Below are positions 38,324-48,917 of a stretch of DNA of 64,000 nt, in pieces (position 1 is the stretch's first letter; each line of letters begins with the position of its first letter). The stretch is from positions 1,612,001 to 1,676,000 of the forward strand of contig NZ_CP061294.1 in assembly GCF_018687515.1 (NCBI RefSeq). The letters run 5' to 3'. The notes beneath the pieces are model-generated. The model saw only the letters and a program-made list of their open reading frames with translations, was not told the DNA's origin and ran no database searches. Origin of the DNA: Polynucleobacter sp. MWH-Spelu-300-X4. GTDB lineage: Bacteria > Pseudomonadota > Gammaproteobacteria > Burkholderiales > Burkholderiaceae. The translations under genes and the position numbers were made by a program.

Positions 38324-39844
38324 ATGCCAAAAGATTATTTAAGAAAAATTCTAACTGCGAAGGTCTATGATGTGGCGCGCGAAAGCGAACTACATGTAGC
38401 ACCGCACCTCTCATCCCGCCTTAACAACAAAGTTCTACTTAAAAGAGAAGATAACCAGCCAGTTTTCTCATTTAAGTTACGTGGCGCCTATAACAAAATG
38501 GCTCATTTGAGCGCTATTGAGCTCAAACGAGGCGTTATTGCAGCGTCAGCCGGTAACCATGCGCAAGGCGTCGCCTTATCTGCAGCTAAATTAGGTTGCA
38601 GAGCCATCATTGTGATGCCGACCACAACGCCGCAACTCAAAATTGACGCGGTACGTGATCGCGGCGGCAAATCCGTAGAGATTGTTCTGCATGGGGAATC
38701 TTATAGCGATGCCTATCAACATGCTTTATCTCTTGAAAAGAAGCATAAATTAACGTTTGTTCATCCATTTGATGATCCGGATGTGATTGCAGGCCAAGGC
38801 ACTATTGCCATGGAAATTTTGCAACAACATCAAGATCCAATTAAAGCCATTTTCCTCGCAATTGGAGGGGGAGGCCTAATATCAGGAGTGGGCGCTTACA
38901 TCAAATCTGTACGTCCAGACATAAAAGTTATTGGCGTACAAACCATTGACTCTGACGCCATGAAAAAATCCCTAGAAGCAGGGCGTCGAGTGGAGCTAAA
39001 AGAAGTCGGACTTTTCTCAGATGGCACTGCTGTGAAAATGGTGGGGAAAGAGACTTTCCGTCTATGCCAAGAAGTTGTCGATGAAATCATTACCGTCGAT
39101 ACCGATGCAATTTGCGCAGCCATCAACGATGTTTTTACCGACACCAGAAGTATTTTGGAGCCGGCTGGAGCATTAGCGCTTGCTGGCCTAAAAGCATATG
39201 TCGAACGTGAAAAATGTAAAGATCAAACCTTGATCGCGGTAGCCTGTGGTGCCAATATTAATTTCAATCGACTTAGATTCGTAGCAGAAAGAGCTGAAGT
39301 TGGAGAAGCTAGAGAGGCAGTCTTTGCAGTCACCATTCCAGAAGAACGCGGCTCATTCAGACGCTTTTGCGAACTTTTAGGTGAGCGTAACGTAACTGAA
39401 TTTAATTACCGTATTGCGGACGCCTCAAAAGCCCATATTTTTGTTGGTATTTCTACACAAAAAGCTAGTGATAGCACTCAAATTGCCAAATCTTTTAAAA
39501 AATCTGGATTTGACACGATTGACCTCACTCATGATGAGCTAGCTAAGTCTCATTTAAGGCATATGGTTGGGGGACGATCACAATTAGCTAAAGATGAATT
39601 GCTATATCGCTTTGAGTTTCCAGAAAAACCAGGCGCTCTTATGCGATTTTTAACGAGCATGGCGCCCAACTGGAACATCAGCCTCTTCCACTACCGTAAC
39701 CATGGTGCTGACTATGGAAGAATTTTGGTAGGCATACAAGTACCTCCAAGCGATAAAAAAGAACTTAAAAAATTCTTAGGTAACTTAGGCTACCCTCATT
39801 GGGAAGAAAGCAACAACCCTGCTTACAAACTGTTCTTGGCTTAA
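38324..39844 (+). CDS. ilvA: Threonine ammonia-lyase, biosynthetic (IlvA)
   Basis: A 506-residue PLP enzyme. The PLP lysine is in FSFKLRGAYNKM, and the Gly-rich phosphate loop is IGGGGLISG. Two C-terminal ACT-like regulatory domains (about residues 330-500) mark the long isoleucine-sensitive biosynthetic type. It converts threonine to 2-oxobutyrate for isoleucine synthesis. The stop is 2 bases from the 5'-nucleotidase ATG, so the two are probably co-transcribed with queF. Confidence 0.96.
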   Translation: MPKDYLRKILTAKVYDVARESELHVAPHLSSRLNNKVLLKREDNQPVFSFKLRGAYNKMAHLSAIELKRGVIAASAGNHAQGVALSAAKLGCRAIIVMPTTTPQLKIDAVRDRGGKSVEIVLHGESYSDAYQHALSLEKKHKLTFVHPFDDPDVIAGQGTIAMEILQQHQDPIKAIFLAIGGGGLISGVGAYIKSVRPDIKVIGVQTIDSDAMKKSLEAGRRVELKEVGLFSDGTAVKMVGKETFRLCQEVVDEIITVDTDAICAAINDVFTDTRSILEPAGALALAGLKAYVEREKCKDQTLIAVACGANINFNRLRFVAERAEVGEAREAVFAVTIPEERGSFRRFCELLGERNVTEFNYRIADASKAHIFVGISTQKASDSTQIAKSFKKSGFDTIDLTHDELAKSHLRHMVGGRSQLAKDELLYRFEFPEKPGALMRFLTSMAPNWNISLFHYRNHGADYGRILVGIQVPPSDKKELKKFLGNLGYPHWEESNNPAYKLFLA

Positions 39845-39846
39845 AT

Positions 39847-40752
39847 ATGGCTTTTTCACTGGAAGGCAAACTTGTTGTCGCTATCTCTTCAAGAGCACTA
39901 TTTGATTTTGAAGAAGAGAATCAGCTTTTTGAAGCTAGCGATGACAGCGCCTATATGCAACTCCAACTAGATCGGCTTGACTCACCAGCCAAGCCTGGCG
40001 TTGCTTATCCTCTAGTGAAAAAATTACTCCGCTTTAATACCAAATCTGAACAAAATGTTGAAGTCGTAATTCTCTCTAGGAATGACCCTGTCAGCGGCCT
40101 CAGAGTATTTCGTTCAGCAAAAAGCAATCATTTAGCGATTGAAAGAGGTGTCTTTACAAGAGGCCGACCTCCCTATCACTATCTCAAATCATTACAAGCG
40201 AACCTATTTCTTTCAGCGAATGACGATGATGTGCGCGCCACTCTAGCAGCAGGCTTTCCTGCAGCAATGGTATTTCCGCAAAGCAGACAATTGGCAGAGT
40301 CGCACCCGAATGAAATCAGAATTGCTTTTGACGGTGATGCTGTTCTTTTTTCCGATGAAGCAGAACAAGTTTTTCAAAGTGAGGGCCTTGATGCTTTCGT
40401 CGCACATGAAAGCAATAAAGTTGAGACGCCTCTACCGCCAGGCCCCTTCAAACCATTGCTAGAGGCTTTACATAGACTGCAATCTGTCTCAGCTAGCAAT
40501 GAAATGAAAATAAGAACTGCCTTAGTGACTGCCCGATCAGCTCCAGCACATGAAAGAGCCATTAGAACTCTGATGGCTTGGGGTATTGCCGTAGATGAAG
40601 CCATGTTTCTAGGCGGCCTACCTAAAAAAGATTTTCTGAAAGAATTTGAACCTGACTTTTTCTTTGATGATCAAACCGGCCATTGCGAACTGGCTGCCGA
40701 TGTAGCCCCCACAGGACAAGTTTTATCAGGTGTAGCGAACCAACCCAAATAA
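39847..40752 (+). CDS. Cytosolic 5'-nucleotidase (NT5C1-like family)
   Basis: A 301-residue protein of the 5'-nucleotidase family represented by animal NT5C1A/B. Signature blocks are VVAISSRALFDFEEEN at the start, LSRNDPVSGLRVF, LFLSANDDDVRATLAAGFPAA and IAFDGDAVLFSDEAE. The last supplies an Asp-rich HAD-like loop, and FFDDQTGHCELA comes near the end. It likely dephosphorylates nucleoside monophosphates. The frame extends back to 39799 inside ilvA, but the ATG at 39847 right after the ilvA stop starts at the conserved N-terminus. queF follows after 1 base. Confidence 0.85.
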   Translation: MAFSLEGKLVVAISSRALFDFEEENQLFEASDDSAYMQLQLDRLDSPAKPGVAYPLVKKLLRFNTKSEQNVEVVILSRNDPVSGLRVFRSAKSNHLAIERGVFTRGRPPYHYLKSLQANLFLSANDDDVRATLAAGFPAAMVFPQSRQLAESHPNEIRIAFDGDAVLFSDEAEQVFQSEGLDAFVAHESNKVETPLPPGPFKPLLEALHRLQSVSASNEMKIRTALVTARSAPAHERAIRTLMAWGIAVDEAMFLGGLPKKDFLKEFEPDFFFDDQTGHCELAADVAPTGQVLSGVANQPK

Positions 40753-40753
40753 T

Positions 40754-41587
40754 ATGAATCACTTAGAACAGGCGCCACTAGGAAAAAATTCGGACAATCC
40801 CAACAAATATAGTCCTGAAGTTTTATTTCCAATTAGCAGAATACCCAATCGATTAAGCTTGGGTATCGAGCCTAACGCTCAACCTTTCTTCGGTGTTGAT
40901 ATTTGGAATGCCTATGAGCTTAGTTGGCTTAATAGCAAAGGTAAGCCTCAAATTGGGATTGCCACTTTTATTGTTCCAGCAAACTCGCCCAACATTATTG
41001 AATCTAAATCATGGAAGCTATACCTCAATAGTATTAACAACCATTCGTTTAATTCTGAAGAGGATCTTATTAAGACTCTCACTAGTGACCTATCGGCAGT
41101 AGCAGGCGCCACTGTTAGCGTAAAAATTACAAAACCCGAAGATGTAACAAACGCAGGCATGAAAGAGCTTGAAGGCAAGCTACTGGATCGTTTGGATGTT
41201 GAAATTAATCCAAGCGAAAAACCAAACGCCGATTTATTAAGTGCTGACTTTTCTCAGCCGCCGGTCAATGAATGTTTGGTGACACATCTGCTACGCTCCA
41301 ACTGTCCTGTAACTGGTCAACCAGACTGGGCGAGCGTACAAATCAATTATGTTGGCCCTGAAATTAACGAAGAAGGTCTTTTACGTTATTTAATTGCATT
41401 TAGAGAGCATCAGGAATTTCACGAGCACTGCGTAGAAAAAATCTTTGTAGATATCAAAAAAATATGCCGCCCTACTAAGTTATCGGTTTATGCTCGATAC
41501 ACCCGCAGAGGCGGCATTGATATCAATCCTTTTAGAACTGATTACAACGCTTCGTGGCCAGATAACACTCGCCACTCGCGTCAATAA
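40754..41587 (+). CDS. queF: NADPH-dependent 7-cyano-7-deazaguanine reductase, long form
   Basis: A 277-residue two-domain QueF of the E. coli type. The thioimide-forming Cys is in SNCPVTGQPDWA with its partner Asp. FREHQEFHEHCVEKI near the end carries the substrate-binding Glu and His. FGVDIWNAYELSWL is typical of the N-terminal domain. It reduces preQ0 to preQ1 for queuosine. It is the last gene of the ilvA run and is convergent with ssb (14-base gap). Confidence 0.95.
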   Translation: MNHLEQAPLGKNSDNPNKYSPEVLFPISRIPNRLSLGIEPNAQPFFGVDIWNAYELSWLNSKGKPQIGIATFIVPANSPNIIESKSWKLYLNSINNHSFNSEEDLIKTLTSDLSAVAGATVSVKITKPEDVTNAGMKELEGKLLDRLDVEINPSEKPNADLLSADFSQPPVNECLVTHLLRSNCPVTGQPDWASVQINYVGPEINEEGLLRYLIAFREHQEFHEHCVEKIFVDIKKICRPTKLSVYARYTRRGGIDINPFRTDYNASWPDNTRHSRQ

Positions 41588-41601
41588 TTAATTAAATTTA
41601 T

Positions 41602-42051
41602 TTAGAACGGAATATCGTCGTCGATATCGCTGATATTGCTTGGTGCTGCACTTGGCCTTGACTGAGGCATAGCAGAAGAAGAAGCACCGCCACCACCCAT
41701 ATCAGAAGACCCAGGGGCTTTACCACCCAACATTTGCATAGTTTCAGCAACGATTTCTGTAGAGTATTTTTCTTGACCGCTTTGATCTGTCCATTTGCGA
41801 GTACGCAAACGACCCTCTACATAAACCTGAGATCCTTTTTTCAAATATTTTTCTGCAATTTCAGCAACTTTTCCAAAAAAAGCAACGCGATGCCACTCTG
41901 TATTTTCACGCATTTCGCCTGATTGCTTATCTCTGTATCTATCTGTAGTTGCAATAGAAATGTTAGTTACTGCGTCGCCACTTGGTAAACGACGAGTCTC
42001 TGGATCACGGCCAACATTACCCACAATAATTACTTTATTTACCGATGCCAT
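41602..42051 (-). CDS. ssb: Single-stranded DNA-binding protein
   Basis: A 149-residue SSB. The OB fold spans about residues 1-110 ([40 protein letters not shown]). A Gly/Ser/Pro-rich linker follows. The acidic C-terminal tip DDDIPF, which recruits repair and replication partners, is intact. It lies after the MFS gene on the minus strand, next to uvrA, a common arrangement. I looked for a LexA box nearby and found no convincing one. Confidence 0.97.
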   Translation of the reverse strand: MASVNKVIIVGNVGRDPETRRLPSGDAVTNISIATTDRYRDKQSGEMRENTEWHRVAFFGKVAEIAEKYLKKGSQVYVEGRLRTRKWTDQSGQEKYSTEIVAETMQMLGGKAPGSSDMGGGGASSSAMPQSRPSAAPSNISDIDDDIPF

Positions 42052-42111
42052 TTTTGTCTCCCGAAGAAAATTTGTTGTTCCGATTAAGAATGAAATATGA
42101 GTTTTAAACGT

Positions 42112-43275
42112 CTAAGAATTTGTTTTAGGCGGCAACTCACGCATTCCAAAACTGATTATAAGCCACATAAAAATTGCTCCAGAACATGCGTAAAAAACTG
42201 CTGCCTCACCCTTTGTTTGAAGGATCCAACCACCTAAAACACCGCCCAAAAAAAGCCCTGTTGATTGAGTGGTGTTGTAAATACCTAAAGCGGTTCCTTT
42301 TGCATGACTAGCCCAACGTGAGACCAAAGAAGGCTGCATGGCTTCTAAGATATTAAAGCCCACGAAATAAATAAGAACTGCCGTGGCAAGCATCAAGAGC
42401 GTTACTGAATTTGCCATCATCAATTGGGCCACTAACATCGCCATAATCCCAAAGATAAAAGCAGGTTTCATTTTTTTGCGACGCTCACTCACCATAATGA
42501 TGAGTCCCATAAAAACAAAAGAAATCAATACTGCCGGCAAGTACAAACGCCAATGAGCATTCAACGGCAAATCAGCTCTAACTAACAAGCCAGGCAAAGT
42601 CATAAATAACGCCACCTGCGCCGCATGCAAAATGAGAACACCCACATTGAGTCTTAATAAATCTTTATTGAAAAAAATCTCTGAGAACTTAGCTGTAAAT
42701 GGAGACTTAGCTGCCACCTCTTGACCAGGAACAACGAAAAGCGCTATCAAAATAGCGCCCAAGCCCAACAGCGCCATTAAATAAAACATCCCATTCAAGC
42801 CAATTAATTCATGTAAAGGTGCAGCAATCACCAATGACAAGGCGAAAGTAAGGGCAATACTTCCTCCAACCATGGCCATAGACCTTGTTCGAGTTTCCTC
42901 CCTGGTTAAATCAGCTAACCAAGCCGTAATAGCGGCAGAAATAGCCCCTGCACCTTGGATAGCCCGACCAACCGTAATCCAAGCCAATTCATCGTGACTA
43001 GCGGCAATTAAAGCTCCCAATACAAAAAGAACCAAGCCAACGGCTACGACTGGACGTCGCCCATACTTATCCGACAACATCCCCAATGGGATGTGTAAAC
43101 AAGCCTGAACCATGCCATAAATACCTAGAGCCAAGCCAACCAAGGTCGCCTGATCCCCTCCAGGCAAGGATTTAGCGTGCATGCTAAATACTGGCAGGAT
43201 TAAAAATAGCCCCAACATACGTAGAGCAAAGATGCCTGATAACGCTAAGGCTGCGCGAAGTTCTGATCTTTCCAT
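42112..43275 (-). CDS. Major facilitator superfamily transporter
   Basis: A 387-residue inner-membrane protein with about 12 predicted helices. The loop motif after helix 2 is GMLSDKYGRRPVVAVG, the classic MFS motif A. SLPGGDQATLVGLALGIYGM and WLADLTREETRTRSMAMVGG are typical of the YajR-like drug/H+ antiporter branch. Unlike E. coli YajR it has no C-terminal soluble domain. The substrate is unknown. It is divergent from uvrA (39 bases) and followed by ssb. Confidence 0.88.
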   Translation of the reverse strand: MERSELRAALALSGIFALRMLGLFLILPVFSMHAKSLPGGDQATLVGLALGIYGMVQACLHIPLGMLSDKYGRRPVVAVGLVLFVLGALIAASHDELAWITVGRAIQGAGAISAAITAWLADLTREETRTRSMAMVGGSIALTFALSLVIAAPLHELIGLNGMFYLMALLGLGAILIALFVVPGQEVAAKSPFTAKFSEIFFNKDLLRLNVGVLILHAAQVALFMTLPGLLVRADLPLNAHWRLYLPAVLISFVFMGLIIMVSERRKKMKPAFIFGIMAMLVAQLMMANSVTLLMLATAVLIYFVGFNILEAMQPSLVSRWASHAKGTALGIYNTTQSTGLFLGGVLGGWILQTKGEAAVFYACSGAIFMWLIISFGMRELPPKTNS

Positions 43276-43314
43276 AAAGAAGAGCTATATTAACTGGTTA
43301 AACAAAGAAAAATC

Positions 43315-46170
43315 ATGGATACGATAAAAATTAGGGGTGCACGCACCCACAACTTGAAAAATATTAATCTAGACATTCCTAGAGACCAGTTAGTCGTCAT
43401 TACTGGGCTATCAGGGTCTGGGAAAAGCTCTTTAGCCTTTGATACTCTTTATGCTGAAGGGCAGCGCCGTTATGTGGAATCACTTTCCGCTTACGCCCGC
43501 CAATTCCTACAACTCATGGAAAAACCAGATGTTGACTCTATTGAAGGGTTATCGCCTGCAATTTCCATTGAGCAAAAAGCCACTAGCCACAACCCTAGAT
43601 CGACTGTTGGCACAGTAACGGAAATTCATGATTACTTACGTCTCTTATTCGCCAGAGCCGGTACCCCGCATTGCCCAGACCACCACTTGCCCTTAGCCGC
43701 CCAAAGCGTCTCACAAATGGTTGATGCGGTGATGGCGCAGCCAGAAGAGACAAAATTAATGATTTTGGCGCCTGTAGTCAGCGAGCGAAAAGGCGAACAT
43801 ATTGATTTATTTGAAGGTTTACAAGCCCAAGGCTTTGTCCGTTTCAGAATTAAATCTGGCGGCGGTACGGCTCAACATGCTGACGCGAAAATCTACGAAG
43901 TGGACTCGCTGCCCAAATTAAAGAAAAATGAAAAACATTCAATTGATGTTGTCGTAGACCGCATCAAAGTTAAAGCAGATATTCAACAACGCCTTGCTGA
44001 ATCGTTTGAAACAGCGCTTAGACTAGCAGATGGCAGAGCCATTGCGCTTGAAATGGACACGGGGAAGGAACAGCTTTTCTCTAGCAAATTCTCTTGTCCT
44101 GTCTGCTCATACTCACTTCAAGAATTAGAGCCGCGATTATTTTCATTCAACAACCCTATGGGTGCTTGCCCAAGCTGTGATGGCTTAGGTCAAATTAGCT
44201 TTTTTGATCCTAAAAGAGTAGTGGCCCATCCAGAACTATCTTTAGCATCCGGCGCTATCAAAGGATGGGATAGAAGAAATCAGTTTTACTTCAGGCTATT
44301 ACAAAACTTGGCAAAACATGCCAAGTTCGACTTAGAAACCCCTTTCGAAAATTTACCCAAAAAAGTTCAAGATTTGATTTTGTATGGATCAGGGGATCAA
44401 GAAATCCCATTTGAATACCTCAATGAAAAAGGCAAAACCATTATTCGAGAACACAGCTTCGAAGGTATCGTTGCCAACTTCCAGCGTCGCTATAAAGAAA
44501 CTGACTCTATGACAGTCAGAGAAGAGCTTGCTAAATATCAAAACAACAAGCCTTGCCCATCTTGCGAAGGCACTCGATTAAAAACCGAAGCTCGCAACGT
44601 TAAAGTAGGCGATGGCGCTCAAGCTAGAGCCATTTACGAAGTCAGCAATCTGCCCTTAGGCGCTGCCCTTAATTACTTCAAAACGCTTGAACTAAAGGGT
44701 AATAAAAAAGATATCGCCGGAAAAATTATTGCTGAAATTAGCTCAAGGCTCAGCTTTCTAAATGATGTGGGCTTAGATTATTTATCACTAGACCGCAGTG
44801 CTGACACGCTTTCCGGTGGAGAGGCTCAACGTATTAGACTAGCCTCACAAATTGGCTCTGGCTTAACCGGTGTGATGTATGTATTAGATGAACCATCTAT
44901 TGGGCTTCATCAAAGAGACAATGATCGCCTTATCGGCACACTCAAACATTTACGCGACTTAGGTAATTCAGTTCTCGTAGTGGAGCATGATGAAGATATG
45001 ATCAGAGCATCAGATTACGTTATCGATATCGGACCTGGTGCTGGCGAACATGGCGGCAAAATTATTGCAGAGGGAACTCCAAAGCAAATTCAAAATCACC
45101 CAACATCTTTAACTGGCGCCTACCTATCCGGCAAAGAAGGCATTGAAGTACCCAAGAACCGATTAACACCAGGCGAAAAGCATTTAAAAATTATTGGCGC
45201 CACAGGCAACAACCTAAAAAATGTGGATATTGAAATACCACTAGGCTTATTAACTTGTGTCACAGGTGTATCTGGTTCAGGTAAATCAACCTTAATTAAC
45301 GACACGCTTCATCACGCCGTTGCCCAACACTTATACGGTTCAAACGCAGAACCTGCAGCACATAAAGAAATTCAAGGGCTAGAGCACTTCGATAAAGTCA
45401 TTAACGTTGATCAATCGCCCATCGGAAGAACACCACGCTCAAACCCAGCAACGTATACAGGACTCTTCACCCCTATCCGTGAATTATTTGCTGGAGTCCC
45501 AGCTTCTAGAGAAAGAGGCTATGAAGCTGGTCGCTTCTCCTTTAACGTTAGAGGTGGCCGCTGTGAAACTTGTGAAGGTGATGGCGTCCTAAAAGTGGAA
45601 ATGCACTTTCTCCCTGACGTTTATGTTCCGTGCGATGTTTGCCATGGAAAACGATATAACCGTGAAACCCTAGATATTCGATACAAGGGTAAGAATATCC
45701 ATGAAGTTCTATCAATGACAATTGAACAAGCTCATGATTTCTTTGAAGCGGTTCCCACAGTTAAGAGAAAACTAAAAACACTTCTAGATGTTGGTCTTGG
45801 CTATGTCAAGCTTGGTCAAAGTGCAACCACCCTTTCAGGCGGCGAAGCACAACGAGTCAAACTTTCTTTAGAGCTTTCAAAACGAGATACCGGTAGAACA
45901 CTATACATTCTTGATGAACCAACAACCGGGCTTCATTTCCATGACATCCAATTATTGTTAAAAGTTATTCACACGCTTAAAAAGCACGGGAATACAATCA
46001 TCATCATTGAACATAATTTAGATGTTATTAAAACTGCAGACTGGATTATTGATTTAGGCCCAGAAGGAGGCGGCGGAGGTGGCGAAATAATAGCCACTGG
46101 AACCCCAGAAGCTGTTGCAAAAGTTGCAAAAAGCTACACTGGCAAATATCTTGCTCCCTTATTGAAATAA
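43315..46170 (+). CDS. uvrA: Excinuclease ABC subunit A
   Basis: A 951-residue double ABC ATPase of nucleotide excision repair. Walker A motifs are GLSGSGKS at residues 31-38 and GVSGSGKST in the second half. Two LSGGEAQR signatures are seen. Zinc-binding cysteine sets are CPVC...CPSC and CETC...CDVC. It scans for helix distortion and loads UvrB. Full length. No Shine-Dalgarno of note precedes the ATG; TATATT (43286-43291) could be a -10. Confidence 0.98.
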   Translation: MDTIKIRGARTHNLKNINLDIPRDQLVVITGLSGSGKSSLAFDTLYAEGQRRYVESLSAYARQFLQLMEKPDVDSIEGLSPAISIEQKATSHNPRSTVGTVTEIHDYLRLLFARAGTPHCPDHHLPLAAQSVSQMVDAVMAQPEETKLMILAPVVSERKGEHIDLFEGLQAQGFVRFRIKSGGGTAQHADAKIYEVDSLPKLKKNEKHSIDVVVDRIKVKADIQQRLAESFETALRLADGRAIALEMDTGKEQLFSSKFSCPVCSYSLQELEPRLFSFNNPMGACPSCDGLGQISFFDPKRVVAHPELSLASGAIKGWDRRNQFYFRLLQNLAKHAKFDLETPFENLPKKVQDLILYGSGDQEIPFEYLNEKGKTIIREHSFEGIVANFQRRYKETDSMTVREELAKYQNNKPCPSCEGTRLKTEARNVKVGDGAQARAIYEVSNLPLGAALNYFKTLELKGNKKDIAGKIIAEISSRLSFLNDVGLDYLSLDRSADTLSGGEAQRIRLASQIGSGLTGVMYVLDEPSIGLHQRDNDRLIGTLKHLRDLGNSVLVVEHDEDMIRASDYVIDIGPGAGEHGGKIIAEGTPKQIQNHPTSLTGAYLSGKEGIEVPKNRLTPGEKHLKIIGATGNNLKNVDIEIPLGLLTCVTGVSGSGKSTLINDTLHHAVAQHLYGSNAEPAAHKEIQGLEHFDKVINVDQSPIGRTPRSNPATYTGLFTPIRELFAGVPASRERGYEAGRFSFNVRGGRCETCEGDGVLKVEMHFLPDVYVPCDVCHGKRYNRETLDIRYKGKNIHEVLSMTIEQAHDFFEAVPTVKRKLKTLLDVGLGYVKLGQSATTLSGGEAQRVKLSLELSKRDTGRTLYILDEPTTGLHFHDIQLLLKVIHTLKKHGNTIIIIEHNLDVIKTADWIIDLGPEGGGGGGEIIATGTPEAVAKVAKSYTGKYLAPLLK

Positions 46171-46181
46171 GGCCAAAGACC

Positions 46182-46187
46182 TATACT
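46182..46187 (+). promoter_or_regulatory. -10-like TATACT directly before kdsD
   Basis: TATACT matches the -10 consensus at 5 of 6 positions and lies 7 bases before the kdsD ATG; the best -35 candidate (TTATTG, 46159-46164, 17-base spacing) is weak. No Shine-Dalgarno is present between it and the ATG. If used, the message would be leaderless. Confidence 0.4.
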
Positions 46188-46194
46188 CTTACTT

Positions 46195-47196
46195 ATGGCA
46201 AATTTAACTACCCAACAAAACCAAAGAGCCATCGAATTAGCTCAAGAAACTCTTCAGATTGAAGGCGATGCCATTCTCAATCTAAAAAAGAATCTAGCTA
46301 ATAAAAATGCTGAGCAATTTGCTCACGCCATTGAGCTATTACTTGGCTGTAAAGGGCGAATTGTTGTCTCCGGCATTGGTAAATCTGGCCACATTGGCAA
46401 GAAGGTGGCGGCTACCTTTGCTTCAACAGGCTCGCCAGCCTTCTTTGTACACCCAGCGGAAGCAAGTCATGGTGATTTAGGAATGGTGACTCAGCACGAT
46501 GTATTTGTTGCCTTCTCAAACTCTGGTGAAACCAGCGAATTAACAGCGATTGTTCCAATTATCAAAAGAACTGGCGCTAAATTAATCGCTCTCACAGGCA
46601 ACCCCTCATCATCATTAGCCGAGCTGGCAGATGCTCACATCAATGTAGGTGTTGAAAAAGAAGCCTGCCCGCTAAACCTTGCCCCAACAGCTAGTACTAC
46701 TGCCGCGCTAGCAATGGGCGATGCGCTGGCAGTGGCGTTACTTGATGCCCAAGGATTTAGGCCTGAAGATTTTGCAAGGTCTCATCCAGGCGGCAGTCTT
46801 GGCAGAAAATTATTAACGCATGTTCGCGACGTGATGCGTAGCGGTGAAGAATCTCCTAGAACAAACTTGGATGCAAGCATCACAGATGCTCTATTGGAAA
46901 TTACCGCTAAACGCATGGGCATGACAGTCATCGTTGATAACAATGAAAAAGTTGTTGGCATATTTACAGACGGTGACTTGCGCCGCTTAATTGAAAAAAA
47001 TAATCAATTCCAAAACACGTCGCTCAAAGATGCTATGACACCCAACCCTCGCACCATATCCCCGGATGTATTAGCTGCAGAAGCGGTGGAAATGATGGAA
47101 CGCCATCGAATTAATCAATTAGTGGTAGCAGACGCCAATGGCCGTTTAATTGGCGCCCTCAATCTTCATGATCTTTTTGCTGCACAGGTAATTTAA
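46195..47196 (+). CDS. kdsD: D-arabinose 5-phosphate isomerase (KpsF/GutQ family)
   Basis: A 333-residue enzyme making arabinose 5-phosphate for Kdo. The N-terminal SIS sugar-isomerase domain shows VVSGIGKSGHIGKKVA and EASHGDLGM. Two CBS domains occupy about residues 210-333 (VGIFTDGDLRRL, LIGALNLHDL). Its stop overlaps the kdsC ATG by one base (TAATG). It heads the run kdsD-kdsC-lptC-lptA-lptB that makes Kdo and exports LPS. Confidence 0.95.
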   Translation: MANLTTQQNQRAIELAQETLQIEGDAILNLKKNLANKNAEQFAHAIELLLGCKGRIVVSGIGKSGHIGKKVAATFASTGSPAFFVHPAEASHGDLGMVTQHDVFVAFSNSGETSELTAIVPIIKRTGAKLIALTGNPSSSLAELADAHINVGVEKEACPLNLAPTASTTAALAMGDALAVALLDAQGFRPEDFARSHPGGSLGRKLLTHVRDVMRSGEESPRTNLDASITDALLEITAKRMGMTVIVDNNEKVVGIFTDGDLRRLIEKNNQFQNTSLKDAMTPNPRTISPDVLAAEAVEMMERHRINQLVVADANGRLIGALNLHDLFAAQVI

Positions 47197-47765
47197 TGAC
47201 TAAAGTTTTCGGAGAAATGGTTACAAACTCATTAACCAATCACCCACAAGCACTAGAGAGAGCTGAACATATCAAACTACTTGTTTTAGATGTGGATGGC
47301 GTTCTAACGAATGGCGGCCTACTAGTTGGTCATGACGGCAAAGAAGCGCTTAAATGTTTTGATAGCTTAGATGGTCATGGCATTAAGTTACTGCAATCAG
47401 TTGGCGTGATTGTTGCCATCATTACTGGCAGAAGCTCAGGTATGGTTGAAGGCCGAGCAAAAGAATTAGGCATCAAACATGTACAAATGGGTGTTGCGAA
47501 TAAATTAGATGCGCTCACTTCTCTGCTCAAAGAAACAGGGTTATCTTTATCGGACTGCGCTGCAATGGGTGATGATTGGCCAGACTTGGCGATACTACCC
47601 AAAGTTCACTTCTCCGCTTGTCCTGCACAAGGTCACGAAGAAGTCAAAAAACGTGTGCACTACATTACTCACCGAACTGGTGGGGCAGGTGCTGTGCGAG
47701 AGCTATGCGATTTAATTCTAAAAGCGCAAGGTCATTACGATCGTCTATTGCAAGAAGCGCTTTAA
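47196..47765 (+). CDS. kdsC: 3-deoxy-D-manno-octulosonate 8-phosphate phosphatase (KdsC)
   Basis: A 189-residue HAD phosphatase without a cap domain, typical of the tetrameric KdsC. Catalytic Asp residues are D32 and D34 in LDVDGVLTNG. Motif II is ITGRSS and motif IV is MGDDWPDL. It releases Kdo from Kdo 8-phosphate. The first ATG overlaps the kdsD stop and has AGG 7 bases upstream; a second ATG 7 codons later is less likely because its GGAG is only 2 bases away. lptC follows after 3 bases. Confidence 0.95.
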   Translation: MTKVFGEMVTNSLTNHPQALERAEHIKLLVLDVDGVLTNGGLLVGHDGKEALKCFDSLDGHGIKLLQSVGVIVAIITGRSSGMVEGRAKELGIKHVQMGVANKLDALTSLLKETGLSLSDCAAMGDDWPDLAILPKVHFSACPAQGHEEVKKRVHYITHRTGGAGAVRELCDLILKAQGHYDRLLQEAL

Positions 47766-47768
47766 AAA

Positions 47769-48377
47769 ATGAATTACTTAAGCACCATTCTCAAATTTAT
47801 GCCTATAGCTTTAATGGGCATATTGACGCTTGGTACTTATTGGATGGTCCAATTAGGCACACCTGATAATCTTCCAAATAAATCCAAAAAACATGTGCCG
47901 GATTACACATTGGATGAAGTAACAATCACAACCCTAGGTCCCTCAGGGGAAACAAAATATAGAATCGTTGGCACAAAACTCACTCACTACGAAGATGACT
48001 CAAGCTCAACTTTAACTAATCCTCTTGCAAGAAGATTTCACCCAACAAAACCGCCAACAACCGTAAAAGCAGACATAGGCCTAATGAATGGTGAAATGTC
48101 TATCCTAAATTTAAATGGTAATGCGACATTAACAAGGCCCGCTCAACCCGCTAGCGCATCAGACTCAGGCAGTGCACGCTTATTCATGAGCTCTGCTAGC
48201 TTCACCATCCTCCTTAATGAAGATATTGTCAAAACCAATTTACCTGTCACTCTAGAACAAGGTTTATCAATCATGTCTTCAGAAGAAGGCGCTGTCTTTG
48301 ATAATGTTCACCAACAACTAACCATGGTTGGCAAAGTACGCGGTCGCATTGAATCAAACACAAAAAAAGGTTACTAA
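47769..48377 (+). CDS. lptC: LPS export protein LptC
   Basis: A 202-residue bitopic membrane protein. One N-terminal helix (ILKFMPIALMGILTLGTYWM) is followed by a periplasmic beta-jellyroll (DYTLDEVTITTLGPSGETKYRIVG). LptC passes LPS from the LptB2FG extractor to LptA. Sequence conservation in this family is low, so the call relies on topology and on its place between kdsC and lptA. It abuts lptA with no gap. Confidence 0.9.
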   Translation: MNYLSTILKFMPIALMGILTLGTYWMVQLGTPDNLPNKSKKHVPDYTLDEVTITTLGPSGETKYRIVGTKLTHYEDDSSSTLTNPLARRFHPTKPPTTVKADIGLMNGEMSILNLNGNATLTRPAQPASASDSGSARLFMSSASFTILLNEDIVKTNLPVTLEQGLSIMSSEEGAVFDNVHQQLTMVGKVRGRIESNTKKGY

Positions 48378-48917
48378 ATGTTGAGATCTTTTTTTATCAG
48401 TTCTGCATTAATTTTTCTAAGCACGCTCTCAATACCAACATTTGCTGAACGCGCTGATAAAGACAAACCAATTTCTCTCAGTTCAGAAAAAGCATCTTTC
48501 GACGACGTCAGACAAATTTATGTTTTAGAGAATAATGTGCTTCTAATTAAAGGCACTCTTATTATTAAAGGCGAAAAAGCAACCGTTAAAGTTGATCCAG
48601 AAGGTTACCAATTTGCCACGGTTCTTTCAAAACCAGGTGCACCTGCCAACCTAAAACAAAAACGAGATACCGGTGTTGATGAATATATTCAAGGTTTTGG
48701 TGATCAAATTGAATATGATGCGAAAACCGAAACAGCCATACTCACAGGCAATGCCCAAATGAATCAATTAATTGGTACCAGAATAGCGGATGATATTCAT
48801 GGCGATAAAATTCACTATGACGGCGTTAGTGAAAAATATCGCGCCATCTCCACTGAAGCAGTAAAGTCCATGCTGTCACCACGCAGAAAAGACAATCAAG
48901 GAAATACTCAACGATGA
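48378..48917 (+). CDS. lptA: Periplasmic LPS transport protein LptA
   Basis: A 179-residue secreted protein. A signal peptide is present ([17 protein letters not shown], cleavage probably after the final Ala). The OstA/LptA fold follows ([46 protein letters not shown]). LptA multimers bridge the periplasm for LPS. AAAGG sits 7 bases before the ATG. The stop overlaps lptB by 4 bases. Confidence 0.94.
   Translation: MLRSFFISSALIFLSTLSIPTFAERADKDKPISLSSEKASFDDVRQIYVLENNVLLIKGTLIIKGEKATVKVDPEGYQFATVLSKPGAPANLKQKRDTGVDEYIQGFGDQIEYDAKTETAILTGNAQMNQLIGTRIADDIHGDKIHYDGVSEKYRAISTEAVKSMLSPRRKDNQGNTQR

Noticed and set aside
43276..43314. Possible LexA box between the MFS gene and uvrA
   Set aside because: CTATATTAACTGG resembles part of an SOS box but lacks the paired CAG half at the right spacing.
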